Of a DNA stretch of 64,000 nucleotides, positions 44,271 to 54,990 are shown in pieces. A model generated the notes under the pieces. It was not told the origin of the DNA and ran no database searches. It saw nothing but the letters and a program-made list of their open reading frames with translations. The DNA is taken from NCBI GenBank assembly GCA_964017235.1, contig OZ024935.1, forward strand, positions 34,451,596-34,515,595. Reading direction: 5' to 3'. This DNA is from Sabellastarte sp. h YS-2021. Taxonomy: Eukaryota > Annelida > Polychaeta > Sabellida > Sabellidae. Both the position numbers and the translations under genes were made by a program. Numbering within the stretch: position 1 is the stretch's first letter; each line of letters starts with the position of its first letter.

Positions 44271-47200
44271 TTTTATTGCGTTAATACATCCTATCCAATG
44301 GACAATATGCTGAATAACTACCGCTTGGTCGGCGGGTAAGTTACTAGGGACTTATGTGAACTCACAAATGATAATAAATTTTAACCTACGGTCTAGGCTG
44401 ACTTTGTCAGGAGACCTATAGGCCCAGGCCTGGATTGACCTTAAGGTCAGGAAACCCTATAAGGCCTTGGTCGGTTGCCAACAGCCGGTTACCCGGGGCT
44501 ATACCGACGTCGCCCCCCCCCTTTAACAGACCTGCTCTGAGGTAGGGGGAAGAGAGGGATGAGTTCAGTCCCAGAATGTCAATAAACCTGTTAAATAAAA
44601 TGTTTATACTATGTACGTATATACAAATCTCCTCAATCTAAGGGCCACCTGTGGATCTGCTGAGCAGCCACTACCGAGCCCAATTGGTAAAGCTCTGAGT
44701 CAGCCCAAGCCACACCCTTCAGATAGAACTGTGTGAGGGTATTATGTGACTTCAGTGGCAGGCTGACAAGATTGGATCTAAAGAGACTCCCGACTGGAAG
44801 ACCTTAGGAGCAGCAAAGGCCCTGACATCATGGGTTTTAACCTGATGTAAAGAGTGGGCCTCCTGGTCAGAGAGCTCATAACATAGGATCACAGTCTGCC
44901 TGATCTAAGAGGAGATAGAGGCAGATGTCTTGTCGGAACCTTTCTTAAAGGAGACAAAACAACCACCTCCTTATTCTACTTGAGGTCTGAGGTCCTGTCC
45001 AAATAGTAGCGCACCGGAAAACCGGAAAAAAGGGGACCAGTCAGACTTGAGGGATCTATCCAGAGAAGGGGGCCAGGGTTGGTATAACCACTGAGGCCAC
45101 ACTGTCTGGACCCTCCTGACCAGCTGATTCTTGGATAGAAAGCTGGGTAATGGATACAGGGACACCGTTGACCAATTGGATTCATGGATTGGCGTCTAAT
45201 ATTTTTGTTTTGTCAAGCATGAATCTCACTTCTGCATTTGCCCGACCCAAGGGCCAAGAAGAATACCGTCTTGAAGGTCAAAAGCTTCAAGGAGGCCTCC
45301 TTGATTGGTTCAAACGGAGCCTTATTCAGTTGGTGCAAAACCAGTGAGAGGTTCCAGGAGGGTATGCCCCTCCTGCCTTTGGGTCCGTCTCTGTGGAAAC
45401 TATCCAGGAGACGAGCGAGATTTTTGTCCTTGCTGATGTTGAAGGGTGAATTTCCCAGTTTATCAGCAATGGCTGAACTGTAACCATCAATGGTGCTGGG
45501 CTGTATCTTCCTGTCCTTATAAGGTACATAAGGAAGTCAGCAACTGACTTTACAGGGGTACCCTGAGGTCCATCTGATTAGGGACGCACCACTTGTAACA
45601 ATGGTCCACTTGCCTCATAGACGGATCTGGTTGATCCCTTTTGAGGAACCTCAATTCTTGCTGCCACCGCTTCAGCGAAGCCATGCTCCTCGAATGCTGA
45701 GGCTCCAGGAGCCGAGCATCGAGATTAAGATTTGTCAGATTTCTGTGAGGGATCTGATTGAATGGTTGTGTCAACAGGTTTGGCAGATTGGGCAGGCTCA
45801 GTGGGATTTGGCTGGACATGGCCACTGGATCCCAAAACCAAGGCATGATGGGCCACCCCGGAGCAATCAAAATGATTCTCTTGTATGGGGAGTCCTGTAA
45901 CATGACCGCTTTGCCCAATATGGCTGACAGTGGGACGGTGTATGCTTCCTGATCCTACCATGGCAAACTGAGCGCATTCACTGCTGTAACCAGGGGATCC
46001 GGTACCGGTAACACAAACAAGGGCAACTTGTTGTTGAACCTCGTGGCAAATAGGTCTAGTTGAGTCCGGTGCCACCTGTTGCATATTGCTTGGAAGACCT
46101 CCTGAAGGAGAGACCACTCTGTTTGGGTGCTCTGGTCTAGCCTGGATAGCTTGTCTGCGATCACACTCAGCCAGCCTGTGTCGGGCTTTTAGAGTTACTT
46201 GATTTCTGGCGCACCAGGTCAAGATTCTCCATAGCAAAGCACAAAGTGGGCCCGACCTCATGCCTCCTTCTCTGTTTAAGTATGACACCACTGTGGTGTT
46301 GTCTGTCTCGTCAAGTATTATCTTGTGCATACAGAGGTCTTGGAACTCTTGTAAGGCTAGAAAGACTGCCTTGAGTTCTAGGTAATTGATATGCAACTTG
46401 CTTTCCAGGAGGGACTAGCTGCCTCCTGCAGTGTGTTCGTTTAAGTGAGCACCCCACCCTGCTTTTGATGAATCTGTAAAATTTGCAGATCATGTTTTAT
46501 TTGGGTGTAATGGTTGGCCTGTAAGGACATTGTCCTCTTGCAACCACCCTTGTAAATGTGGGTGCCACACCTTGGTATTGGAATCACCTTTTCTAGTGAC
46601 TCTGGTACCTTCCAGTTGTTTTTGAGATGCCACTGTATGGGTCTCCTATGAAGTCGGCCTAGGTGAAATTACTTTCCTGTGGCTGTTAGTAAACCTATCA
46701 GACATGAACTGCTGGACCGGACAAACCGGTAGTGACAGTATTTCTAGTATTTGTCCTGAAGGTTCTGCCAATGGTCCGGTATAGGTCGGACCCGACCGAC
46801 CATGAGGTCGAACTGGTAACCTAAACTTTGGCATATTTTCACTAGATCTAGTGTATGCCGGAGACAACCCCGGTGGGATGTGGCTTTCACCAACCAGTCG
46901 TCTAAGTACTGGTGGATTATTATACCCTTTCTATGGCCATCAGTGTCAACTCCTTTGCTACTACAGTGAGCTCCATGGGTGCAGTGGACAGACCGAAAGA
47001 CAGTGCTTTGAACTGGTATGTCCGACCCTGGGCATGACATTTGATATGTCCTGGACTGTTCCTGTATAGGTATATGGAAGTAGGTGTTCTTGAAATCTAT
47101 TGAGGTAACCCACTCCTGTTGTTGGAGGGTGGTCCGGATGGTCTCCGAAAGGTTTGGTTTGCTCAGACCTACAATAGGTCCCCAATGGTTGTGGTTTTGG

Positions 47201-47700
47201 AACCAAGCAAGGTTGAAGAAGCCCAGAGATTTTGAACTGGCTTGACTGAACCATTCCTTGTCCATAAGCTGATGTAATGCTTCTAACCAATATAGGTTCC
47301 TGTGAAGATGTGCATAGCATTTGATAATTTGGGTGACCTTGTCAAGCTTGGTCTTGACTGGAAAGGGAGAGTGTAGCCCTCCTTCAACATTTGTACTACC
47401 TAGGGTCCAGCCCCCCCAAGGCTTCCTAAGTCCCGAAATGGGGTTAGTCTGGACCCTACAGGCAGATGTGTGCCACATTCGGGACATTTGCTAGTCTGAC
47501 AAAATTTCTGTCCCTCCGGCCTCCGGACACTGGTCCGGTTTGGTGACAATGATCTGAGAAAACAGTCTCTCTGTTCTTGCTGTGGTCCGGTCCGGTGGGG
47601 TTGACACCACTTTTCACATTTAAAGAACTCTTGCCCCAGGTCAGCATCCTGCAAGGTGCAGCATTAAGAATTTTCTGTAACCAAATCTACCAAAGCAATT
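44163..47700 (-). mobile_element. DIRS-type retroelement, second family (DIRS-C fossil)
   Basis: Minus-strand copy of the family seen at 12785-16260. Order from high to low coordinate: Cys-rich gag-like remnant (about 47400-47660), reverse transcriptase (about 46750-47350), RNase H (about 46250-46500), methyltransferase-like block (about 45800-46070), tyrosine recombinase (about 44750-45650), and a right end with GTCCATTGGATAGGATGTAT near 44285-44310. Old and broken many times. The left boundary is unclear; tandem arrays at 47820-49240 lie immediately upstream in its orientation and might be its leader (inference). Confidence 0.8.
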
Positions 47701-47819
47701 CTGTCCAGTACCAAGACTCCATAACTGGTAATTCACTGTAAACAGTTAAGTCTCTGTAACTGGCACAAAAAACTGGCAGGCTGGGGTCACCAATGAATTT
47801 AGACAGCTACTGGTCTATA

Positions 47820-48310
47820 TTTAGCCAGCTTTATTCTATGTAACCAGTTGGGGTGAAGCCCTGTACAGTAAGGACTTGTAACCGGTAGGTTGAAGCAAGT
47901 GTACAAGGCTGTGTAGCCAGTACCAGCCGGTACACTCTCTAACCAGCTATTGAAGCAAGTGTACAAGACTGTGTAGCAAGTACCAGCAGGTACACTCTGT
48001 AACCAGTAGTTGAAGCAAGTGTACAAGGCTGTGTAGCCAGTACCAGCCGGTACACTCTGTAACCAGTTATTGAAGCATGTGTATAGGGCTGTGTAGTTGG
48101 TACCTGTCAGTACACTCTGAAACCAGTTGTGGAAGCAAGTGTACAGGGCTGTGTAGCCGGTACACTGTAACCAGTTGTTAAAGCTACTGTATAAGGCTGT
48201 GTAGTTGGTCGGTGCACTGTAACCAGTTGTTGAAGTAACTGTACAAGGCTGTTTAGCCGGTAGTCGGTCGGTACATTCTGTAACCAGTTGTTGAAGTAAA
48301 TGTACTTACA
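47820..48310. repeat. Minisatellite of about 60-bp units
   Basis: About eight units with GTGTAGCCAGTACCAGCCGG, TACACTCTGTAACCAGTTGT and TGAAGCAAGTGTACAAGGCT. Units shorten towards the right. Short repetitive open frames here are by-products of the period. Confidence 0.85.
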
Positions 48311-48409
48311 ACTATCTTGTGTTGAAATCAGCTGGCTGTAGGTTTCCACCATTAATTAATGTATTTCTTTAATCGCATATCTTATTTGTAGATTTGACAG
48401 TTGCTGGGA

Positions 48410-49240
48410 AAGCCCTTGAGAGCTATATTTAGAAACACTTGGTGTTCAGTGTGTCACGTGACCAGCTTGCTGGTCGGAAAGACACGCGATTGGCTGATTG
48501 GCGCTCGTCAGTTGTGGCGTTCTTTTGTGATACTTAAACATGCAAATGCGCAGTATTCTGCTCATCCACAAACCCCCCTACCGACAACGAAGCCGGGTCT
48601 GTAAGGCAGTGACTGGAATCACAGTAGATGTGAGTTCTGAAGAACACACTTCCGACCTTCCTGGTCGGTGAAAACATGTGACCTGTTTCGTGATTGGTCG
48701 GAAGGACACGCGATTGGCTGACTGGAGATAACGTCAGTATTCGCGTTCTTTGTGTGAAGCTTCACCGGCAACTTACAGTCCACAAAACCCCACAACCGAC
48801 AACAAGGCCGGGTCTGCAAAGCAGGGACTGTAGCCACAGTAGACGGGAGTTCTGAAGAACGCACTTCCGACCTTCCTGGTCGGTGAAAACACATGACCTG
48901 CTTTGTGATTGGTCGGAAGGATGCGCGATTGGCTGAGTGGATATGACGTCAGAGGTCGCGTTCTGTAGATGTGTAGATGAAAATCATTCTTCTTACGTGA
49001 TAAAACCAGCAAACTGGCCATCCACAACCCCCACTACCGACAACAAAGCCGGGTCTGCAAGGGAGGGACTGATATCACCTTCTATTGTGAAGTCGGTTGA
49101 ACTGGAGCTTGCCGGTCGACTAATGCTAATGACAGTTCTTCTCAGCCGGCTGTGCACTCAAACCAGTGTCCTGGCCATCCACTGCCCTTACTACCGACAC
49201 ACGTGCCGGGTCCACAAGGGTGGGACTGAGAGTGAAATTC
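48410..49240. repeat. Tandem array of about 200-220-bp units rich in promoter-like words
   Basis: About four units. Shared landmarks: CACTTCCGACCTTCCTGGTC, GTGATTGGTCGGAAGGA, GCGATTGGCTGA and ACCGACAACAAAGCCGGGTC. Each of the better units has two ATTGG (inverted CCAAT) words. One has TGACGTCA (CRE palindrome, near 48945) and one has CACGTGACC (near 48455). Similar words sit in the left leaders of the DIRS copies in this window. The array may have been a promoter region (inference). Confidence 0.7.
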
Positions 49241-49479
49241 CTTCTATGTCTTAGATATGAAGTTCTGATGAAAACACTAAATACTCGAGCTAGGCTGGTG
49301 TGACTGATGCTATACAGCAGAGAAGTCGGTACCAGTGGGCTCTGAAGATGAAGAATGCATCTTGCTAGGGGAATTCCTTCTTTACAGTGTTCAAAACTAC
49401 GTAGAAGTTTCCCGTGATTTCTATTGTAGTGTACTAGAAAAGACGTTTCTATGGTGATTGTAGCTGGAAGGTTACAGCA

Positions 49480-50955
49480 TGTACATTCAAACAAAAATAG
49501 CATCAGAGATGCCCGTACCCCACAGCCTTGGGAAATATTTTCAACACCATGAGATATAGAAGTACTGTACCAGTACAAACTTCAGGATACTTTCAGAGCA
49601 CTGTCAGTTATATAAAGGTCCAAACAATGTTTAAATGGAGAAATAATGTTTAAAAGATAGATAATGCGTATAAACATGAAGTATTAAAACAAGATAATTC
49701 AATGACAAGATGACAGCATTAATCAGTAAACTAAAATTCAACACTCTTTATATACATCTGCATTTCCGATTTATGGTTTAGATGGTTTGAATATTACCAT
49801 GCATACAGAAGTGGTAATACATTTAATGAATGCTTATGTGTGGTGTTGGAGTAAAATCTGCGGCTCACTTGATGAAATTCTATCTCTTACAATGGGAAGT
49901 TATGAAAGTAAAATTCTTAATAATTCTAATATGACTTTTGCTTAATCTGCATCAAAAGACAGACCCAAAGGTGCAACAAGATTTTAAAGGTCAAGGTCAC
50001 TACGGCAAGGTAAAAGGTCAAATTAAGGTCACACCATGATAATACACACCTATAGCCAATAACCAATGTCCCTACCAAGTATCAACTTCCTACACCTTAC
50101 GGTTTCCGAGATACAGCCCTGACGATTTTATAGGTCAAGGTCACTATGGCAAGGTCAAAGGTCAAATCAAGGTCACACCATGATGCTGCACACCTACACC
50201 CCCTAGCCAATGTCTCTACCAAATATCAACTTTCTGCACCTAACAGTTTCCGAGATAAAGCCCGGACAATATTTTATAGGTCAAGGTCACTACGGCAAGG
50301 TCAAAGGTCAAATCAAGGTCAGACTATGACGCTGCACACCTACACCCCCTAAGCAATATTCCTACCAAGTATCAACTTCCTACACCTTACGGTTTCTGAG
50401 ATATAGCCTGGACAAGATTTTATAGGTCAAGGCCACTACGGCAAGGTCAAAGGTCAAATCAAGGTCACACCAATGACGTTGCACACCTACACCCCCTAAC
50501 CAATATCCATACCACGTATCAACTTCCTACACCTTACAGTTTCTGAGATATAGCCCAGACATTTTATAGGTCAAGGTCACTACGGCAAGGTCAAAGGTCA
50601 AATCAAGGTCAGACCATGACGTTGCACACCTACACCCCCTAACCAATATCCCTACCAAGTATCAACTTCCTACACCTTACGGTTTCCGAGATATAGCCCG
50701 GACAAGATTTTATAGGTCAAGGTCACTACGGCAAGGTCAAAATTCATATCAAGGTCAGACTATGACGTTGCACAACTACACCCCCTAACCAATGTCCCTA
50801 CCAAGTATCAACTTCCTACACATTACGGTTTCTGAGATACAGCCCGGACAAACTATTTCCCAAGCCCGCCCAACCACCCGCCCGTCCGTCCATCCGGACA
50901 CCATGGGTGAAAACAATACCCCAACAGCCCTTAAGGGCTGTGGGGTAAAAACACG
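49480..50955 (-). mobile_element. Family P tandem-core element, six-unit copy
   Basis: Starts with the hairpin GCATCAGAGATGC and TACCCCACAGCC (49516-49527). A unique arm runs to about 49980, then about six core units with a period near 145 bp, then a CCGCCCGTCCGTCCATCCGGAC linker (near 50878), and the palindromic end CCCTTAAGGGCTGTGGGGTA (to 50947). TACCCCACAGCC and its complement therefore bound the element. Core units are rich in AGGTCA half-sites. Confidence 0.85.
50152..50600 (+). promoter_or_regulatory. Cluster of DR1-type nuclear-receptor half-site pairs
   Basis: The exact direct repeat AGGTCAAAGGTCA occurs at 50152-50164, 50298-50310, 50444-50456 and 50588-50600, once per core unit. 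In each unit TCAAGGTCA (the extended half-site liked by ERR and SF-1 receptors) lies both upstream and downstream. DR1 is the classic site for RXR heterodimers and HNF4. The match to consensus is seen directly; any receptor binding is inference. Confidence 0.6.
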
Positions 50956-51224
50956 GATAGAAATACCTTGTAAGTAGTATATTCCATTATATTTCTAAAT
51001 ATTGTCGATCTCTCCCAAACAACACAATTGTTGAATGGGAGGAAACTAGAAAATGGCTGCCTTCATATTTCTCGTAGATTACTGCCCTATCATCAACACT
51101 AAATTGAGTCAACTAGGGAGCGTTTCCAGCAGATTTCTTGATGTATATCCATGCTTGATATGTAGGTAACACTTTTACAATAAATTATTTGCAATTAAGG
51201 TGTAAAATCCGACCGGTTTAGCAT
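50956..51224. other. Unassigned spacer
   Basis: No recognisable gene or repeat. Confidence 0.35.
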
Positions 51225-51275
51225 ATTATCAATTGGATAGGATGTATTAACGCAATGAAATTGCCATTTAATCAC
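51225..51275. mobile_element. Solo DIRS terminal fragment (fossil)
   Basis: CAATTGGATAGGATGTATTA followed by ACGCAATGAAATTGC matches the end sequence of the second DIRS family (44270-44310 reversed; 16198-16230). Only the end is present. Confidence 0.6.
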
Positions 51276-51722
51276 TTAGCCCAAACTGTGGGCAGTTCAA
51301 CTGTATCTCATGACAATACAGCTCATGATACAGGTAGTAAACACAACCTTTGACTACTGAAATGTCAATCTGATTTATTTTGGTTTAATGTCACTTTGAA
51401 CAAACTGTATAGGTTTTATCACAATGGGTAGTTTTAAGTTAAGAAATATTTGTATCTAAGAGAAGACCAGTACACACTAGTTGGTCAGGATTTTCCGGTG
51501 TAAACTGCTGGGCATCCATAAGCAATTACCAACTTTCCCACATAGGGTCCGGAATTTGAACCACAGACCAACTGCACCATCAGGCCCCCTACTAAAATAA
51601 CAAGAGAGGGTTTTTAGGAGACCAGAACCCAGTACTAGAGTGACTCTCACTCTGCAAGGTAATCTATAAATCCCTACTAGCCAAGCTAGTAGTGATAGTG
51701 ATGTAATCATTTTTGCATTCTG
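51276..51722. other. Spacer with possible degenerate SINE
   Basis: On the minus strand near 51540-51590, GGTTCAAATTCC matches a pol III B box, and TGGTGCAGTTGG upstream resembles an A box, but the spacing is too short for a normal tRNA head. The rest is unassigned. Confidence 0.3.
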
Positions 51723-54700
51723 AACTAGATTGGGCCAACTCGGCGCCAACATATCCCCAGACAGGTCATCACTCACGCCACAGGTTTTGATCGGGAATTT
51801 TTTAAAACATAATTACCCATTATTATATGAACTTCAGCACATCAATCTACTCTGTTTATATCTCCCCAAGGAAGATGGTGTATCCCCAGACGCCGAATAC
51901 ATAACTCAAATTATATTTTCAATCTTCCTGCAATGATAACTCTAAACCTATTTTCAAAGTATTTAAATGATTGATGATTGAATGTCCATTCTAAAATAAT
52001 AATCCCAAAAGAGCATATCTGTTTCTATATTTATTTGTTGACAAATAAAATATTATTTTTAACTCAACTCATCATATTTTTCAATCTTCCTTCAAAGTAT
52101 TTAAATGATTGATGATTCAATGTCCATTCTAAAATTCATAATCCCAAAAGCGCATATCTGTTTCTATATTTGTTCACAAATAAAATATTATTTAAAAAAA
52201 AATTATTTATATTATTATTTTATTATATTATTTTTAGAATTTGCAAATTGTTTTCAGTTATTCATTTCCTCTATACCTATATATGTGGTCCATATATATG
52301 CAACCTAAATATGTGACACAATCTCAGTTCTGACTCCCCTTTGTGTTATATGTAATGAAGCCCACCACCTCCCACCCCCACCCCTCTCCCCTTCTCCACA
52401 CCTCTCTCACTATTACACAAGATCTGCAACCCCATTGAGTTCTTTGTTTCTCATCTGATATCATTAAATACCTTTGTTTATTTAGTGTCACTCAATATAG
52501 CTGGAGGTCCCAGAGGTGGGTGGGGGGAATCCGGGTGGGGGATGTGGGTTGAGCATAAATGGTAAACAAACAATCTATATAAAAGGGGTACTCAAATACA
52601 AAAAGAATTGAGAATTTTAAGTATGTGATTATCAACTGAAATGAGTTCATAACTGTAGGAGCTGTGCCAAAATTAACTGAGGCAAGTTGAATAAAACTGG
52701 GCTAGTTGAGGGTTAAAAATCCCCTAGTTTTACTACATAAGGATATAATTTCATTAATATTGGGACTTAAAGCTCACTTAAAGTGTCCATTTTGTCTACT
52801 TGAATATGTTTAACCAGTTTCATTTTAAAAAGTTAAAAACTCAGCAAGCAGAGGTATAACACACAAAAATAAGTTCTTAAAAGACTAAGATAGCCATAAC
52901 ATTATTAATATTCAAAATTTAAATAGACAGGCATTTCCTTTTAAAAATTCAAAGATTTCAGCTCTATAACCCACATAGTTTGACAGTTACTGGGCTTTAA
53001 AGTGGCATAATATCCATAAATTGGGTTTCTGTGGGCATTTTACAATTGTTAAAGAGACCTTAGCAATTAAACTACAGATCTGAAACTTTTTGGGGGGACA
53101 TACATAACAAACAAAAATCATATATAATACAGTTTAAGACTTGTCACACTAAGCATTTCCAAATAACAGGGCAAAATACGGAAAAAATGTCAAAAAAGGC
53201 ACTTGGGCGAGTGTCTATGGCCCTCATACACAGGTTAAATGTCTACTAAAAACCTTGATTTTCGGCATATGTAAAAAGGACATAATAATGCATTCCCAGA
53301 TGGGATTTCAGCTCCATCAATCACATAGTTTAACAGTTACAGGGCTTAAAGGTGGTAAAAAGTCCAAATATTGGGTCATTGTGGGCCTTTTAGAGATCTC
53401 GATGTGGCTTTCAAATTAAAGCTTCAGACTTAAAATTTGTTACATACTAAGATTACACATAGAATATGTATCTAATAAAGTTTGAAACTTCTCAGACTTA
53501 CCATTTCCAAGTTACAGAGCAAAATATGTGAAAAATGTCTTAAAAGGGTCACTCAGGTGGGTGTTAAAGGTCCTCATACACAGGTTAAATGTCTACTTGA
53601 AGCCTTGATTTTTGGCACATGTAAAAAGAACATAATAATGTATTCCCAGATGAGATTTCAGCTCTATCAGTCACATAGTTTAACAGTCACAGGCCTTAAA
53701 ATTGGCAAAAAGTCCAAATACTGGGTCTTTATGGGGCCTTCTAGAGACCTAAATGTGGCCTTCAAATTAAAGCTTCAGACTTAAAATTTGTCACATACTA
53801 AGATTACACATAGAATATGTATCTAATACAGTTTGAAACTTCTTAGACTTACCATTTGCAAGTTACAGGGAAAAATATGTGAAAAATGTCTAAAAATGGT
53901 CACTCGGGTGGGGATTTATGGTCCTCATACACAGGTTAAATGTCTTCTTAAAGCCTTAATTTTTGGCACATATAAAAATAACATACTAATATCTTCTCAG
54001 ATAGGATTTGAGCTCTATCAGTCACATAGTTTGACAGTCACAGGGCTTAAAAGTAGCAAAAAGTCCAAATATTGGGTCTTTGGGAGCCTTTTAGAGACCT
54101 CAATTTGACCTTCAAAATTAAAGCTTCAGACTTAAAATCTGTTACATACTAAGATTACACACAGAATATATATCTAATACAGTTTGAAACTTCTCAGACT
54201 TACCATTTCCAAGTTACAGGGAAAAAGATGTGAAAAATGTCTTATAAGGGTCACTCGGGTGGGTGTTTATGGTCCTGATACACAGGTTAACTGTCTATTA
54301 AAGGCCTAAATGTTGGGGCACATATAAGAAAACACATAGATATATTCCCAGATGATATTTAACTTAGATGAGAGACATAGTTTGAAAGCTACAGTGCTTG
54401 AAAGTGGCAAAAAGTGCATAAATTGGGTCTCTGTGGGCACTTTTGAGACCTTAAGTCGACCCCTTTGGGTAAACCTACAGCCCTAAAATTTTCTACAGAC
54501 AAGGATTACATATCAAAGTTATACCTAGCGCAGTTTGAGACTCATCAGAATTATCACTTCCAAATTATAGGGCAAAATATGTGTAAAGTATAGCAAAAAA
54601 TCCCTAAGTGGGGGTATTTATGGGCCTCAAACACAATTTTCTCCTCAACTTAAAGTCATGATTTTCGGCACATGTACTAAGAACATATTAATGTGTTGTC

Positions 54701-54990
54701 AGGTAAAATTTCAGCCAGCTGAGCATCATAGTTTGTGACCTACAGGGCTCTAAGTGGCCAAAAGTGCAATTTCTGACCTTAAGGTGGCCATAAGTTCTTT
54801 TTTACTGGGAGTTTAAGGTCACCTTAAAATAGGGATCTTCCTTTGGGCACCCTTAACATGTGTACCAAGTTTGAAAAAAAAATATTAATTTGTTTTTGAG
54901 TTATCGCGTCCACAAGGAAATTTCTACGGCGGCGGCGGCGCGACGGACCTGAATCCAATATATCCCCGACTTTCGTCTGGGGATATAATT
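51723..54990 (+). mobile_element. Hairpin-ended element with 350-bp tandem core (family H), long copy
   Basis: The left end begins AACTAGATTGGGCCAACTCG and has CATATCCCCAGAC near 51750. The right end is the hairpin TATCCCCGACTTTCGTCTGG followed by GGATATAAT (about 54962-54986). ATATCCCCAGAC thus recurs inverted near both ends. The core (about 52950-54760) has about five units of 350 bp: CAGGTTAAATGTCTA recurs near 53231, 53581 and 53932, with variants near 54283 and 54630. A CGGCGGCGGCGGCGCGACGG stretch lies just before the right hairpin. No protein is encoded, so it is a non-autonomous element. The left 650 bp recur at 63357-64000. Confidence 0.75.
51940..52195 (+). repeat. Twofold tandem repeat of about 130 bp
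   Basis: CAAAGTATTTAAATGATTGA, CCAAAAGAGCATATCTGTTT and ACAAATAAAATATTATTT occur twice in tandem. The same doublet is present in the duplicate at 63580-63830, so it predates the duplication. Confidence 0.8.

Noticed and set aside
47820-48310. Regularly spaced repeats resembling a CRISPR array
   Set aside because: Units are contiguous 60-bp minisatellite copies without unique spacers, and the window is animal DNA.
51540-51590. Minus-strand SINE with GGTTCAAATTCC B box
   Set aside because: The A-like box is only about 17 nt from the B box, too close for a tRNA head; no boundaries or target duplication seen. Listed only as a possibility within the spacer.
52105-52308. A 67-residue frame identical to one at 63734-63937
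   Set aside because: Identity comes from the duplicated mobile element. Composition is AT-rich chance coding (Ile/Tyr/Phe-rich), with no family match.
53482-54108. Two similar open frames of 100 and 91 residues that look like paralogous small proteins
   Set aside because: They are the same frame through successive 350-bp repeat units. Similarity follows from the tandem repeat, and there is no domain or start context.
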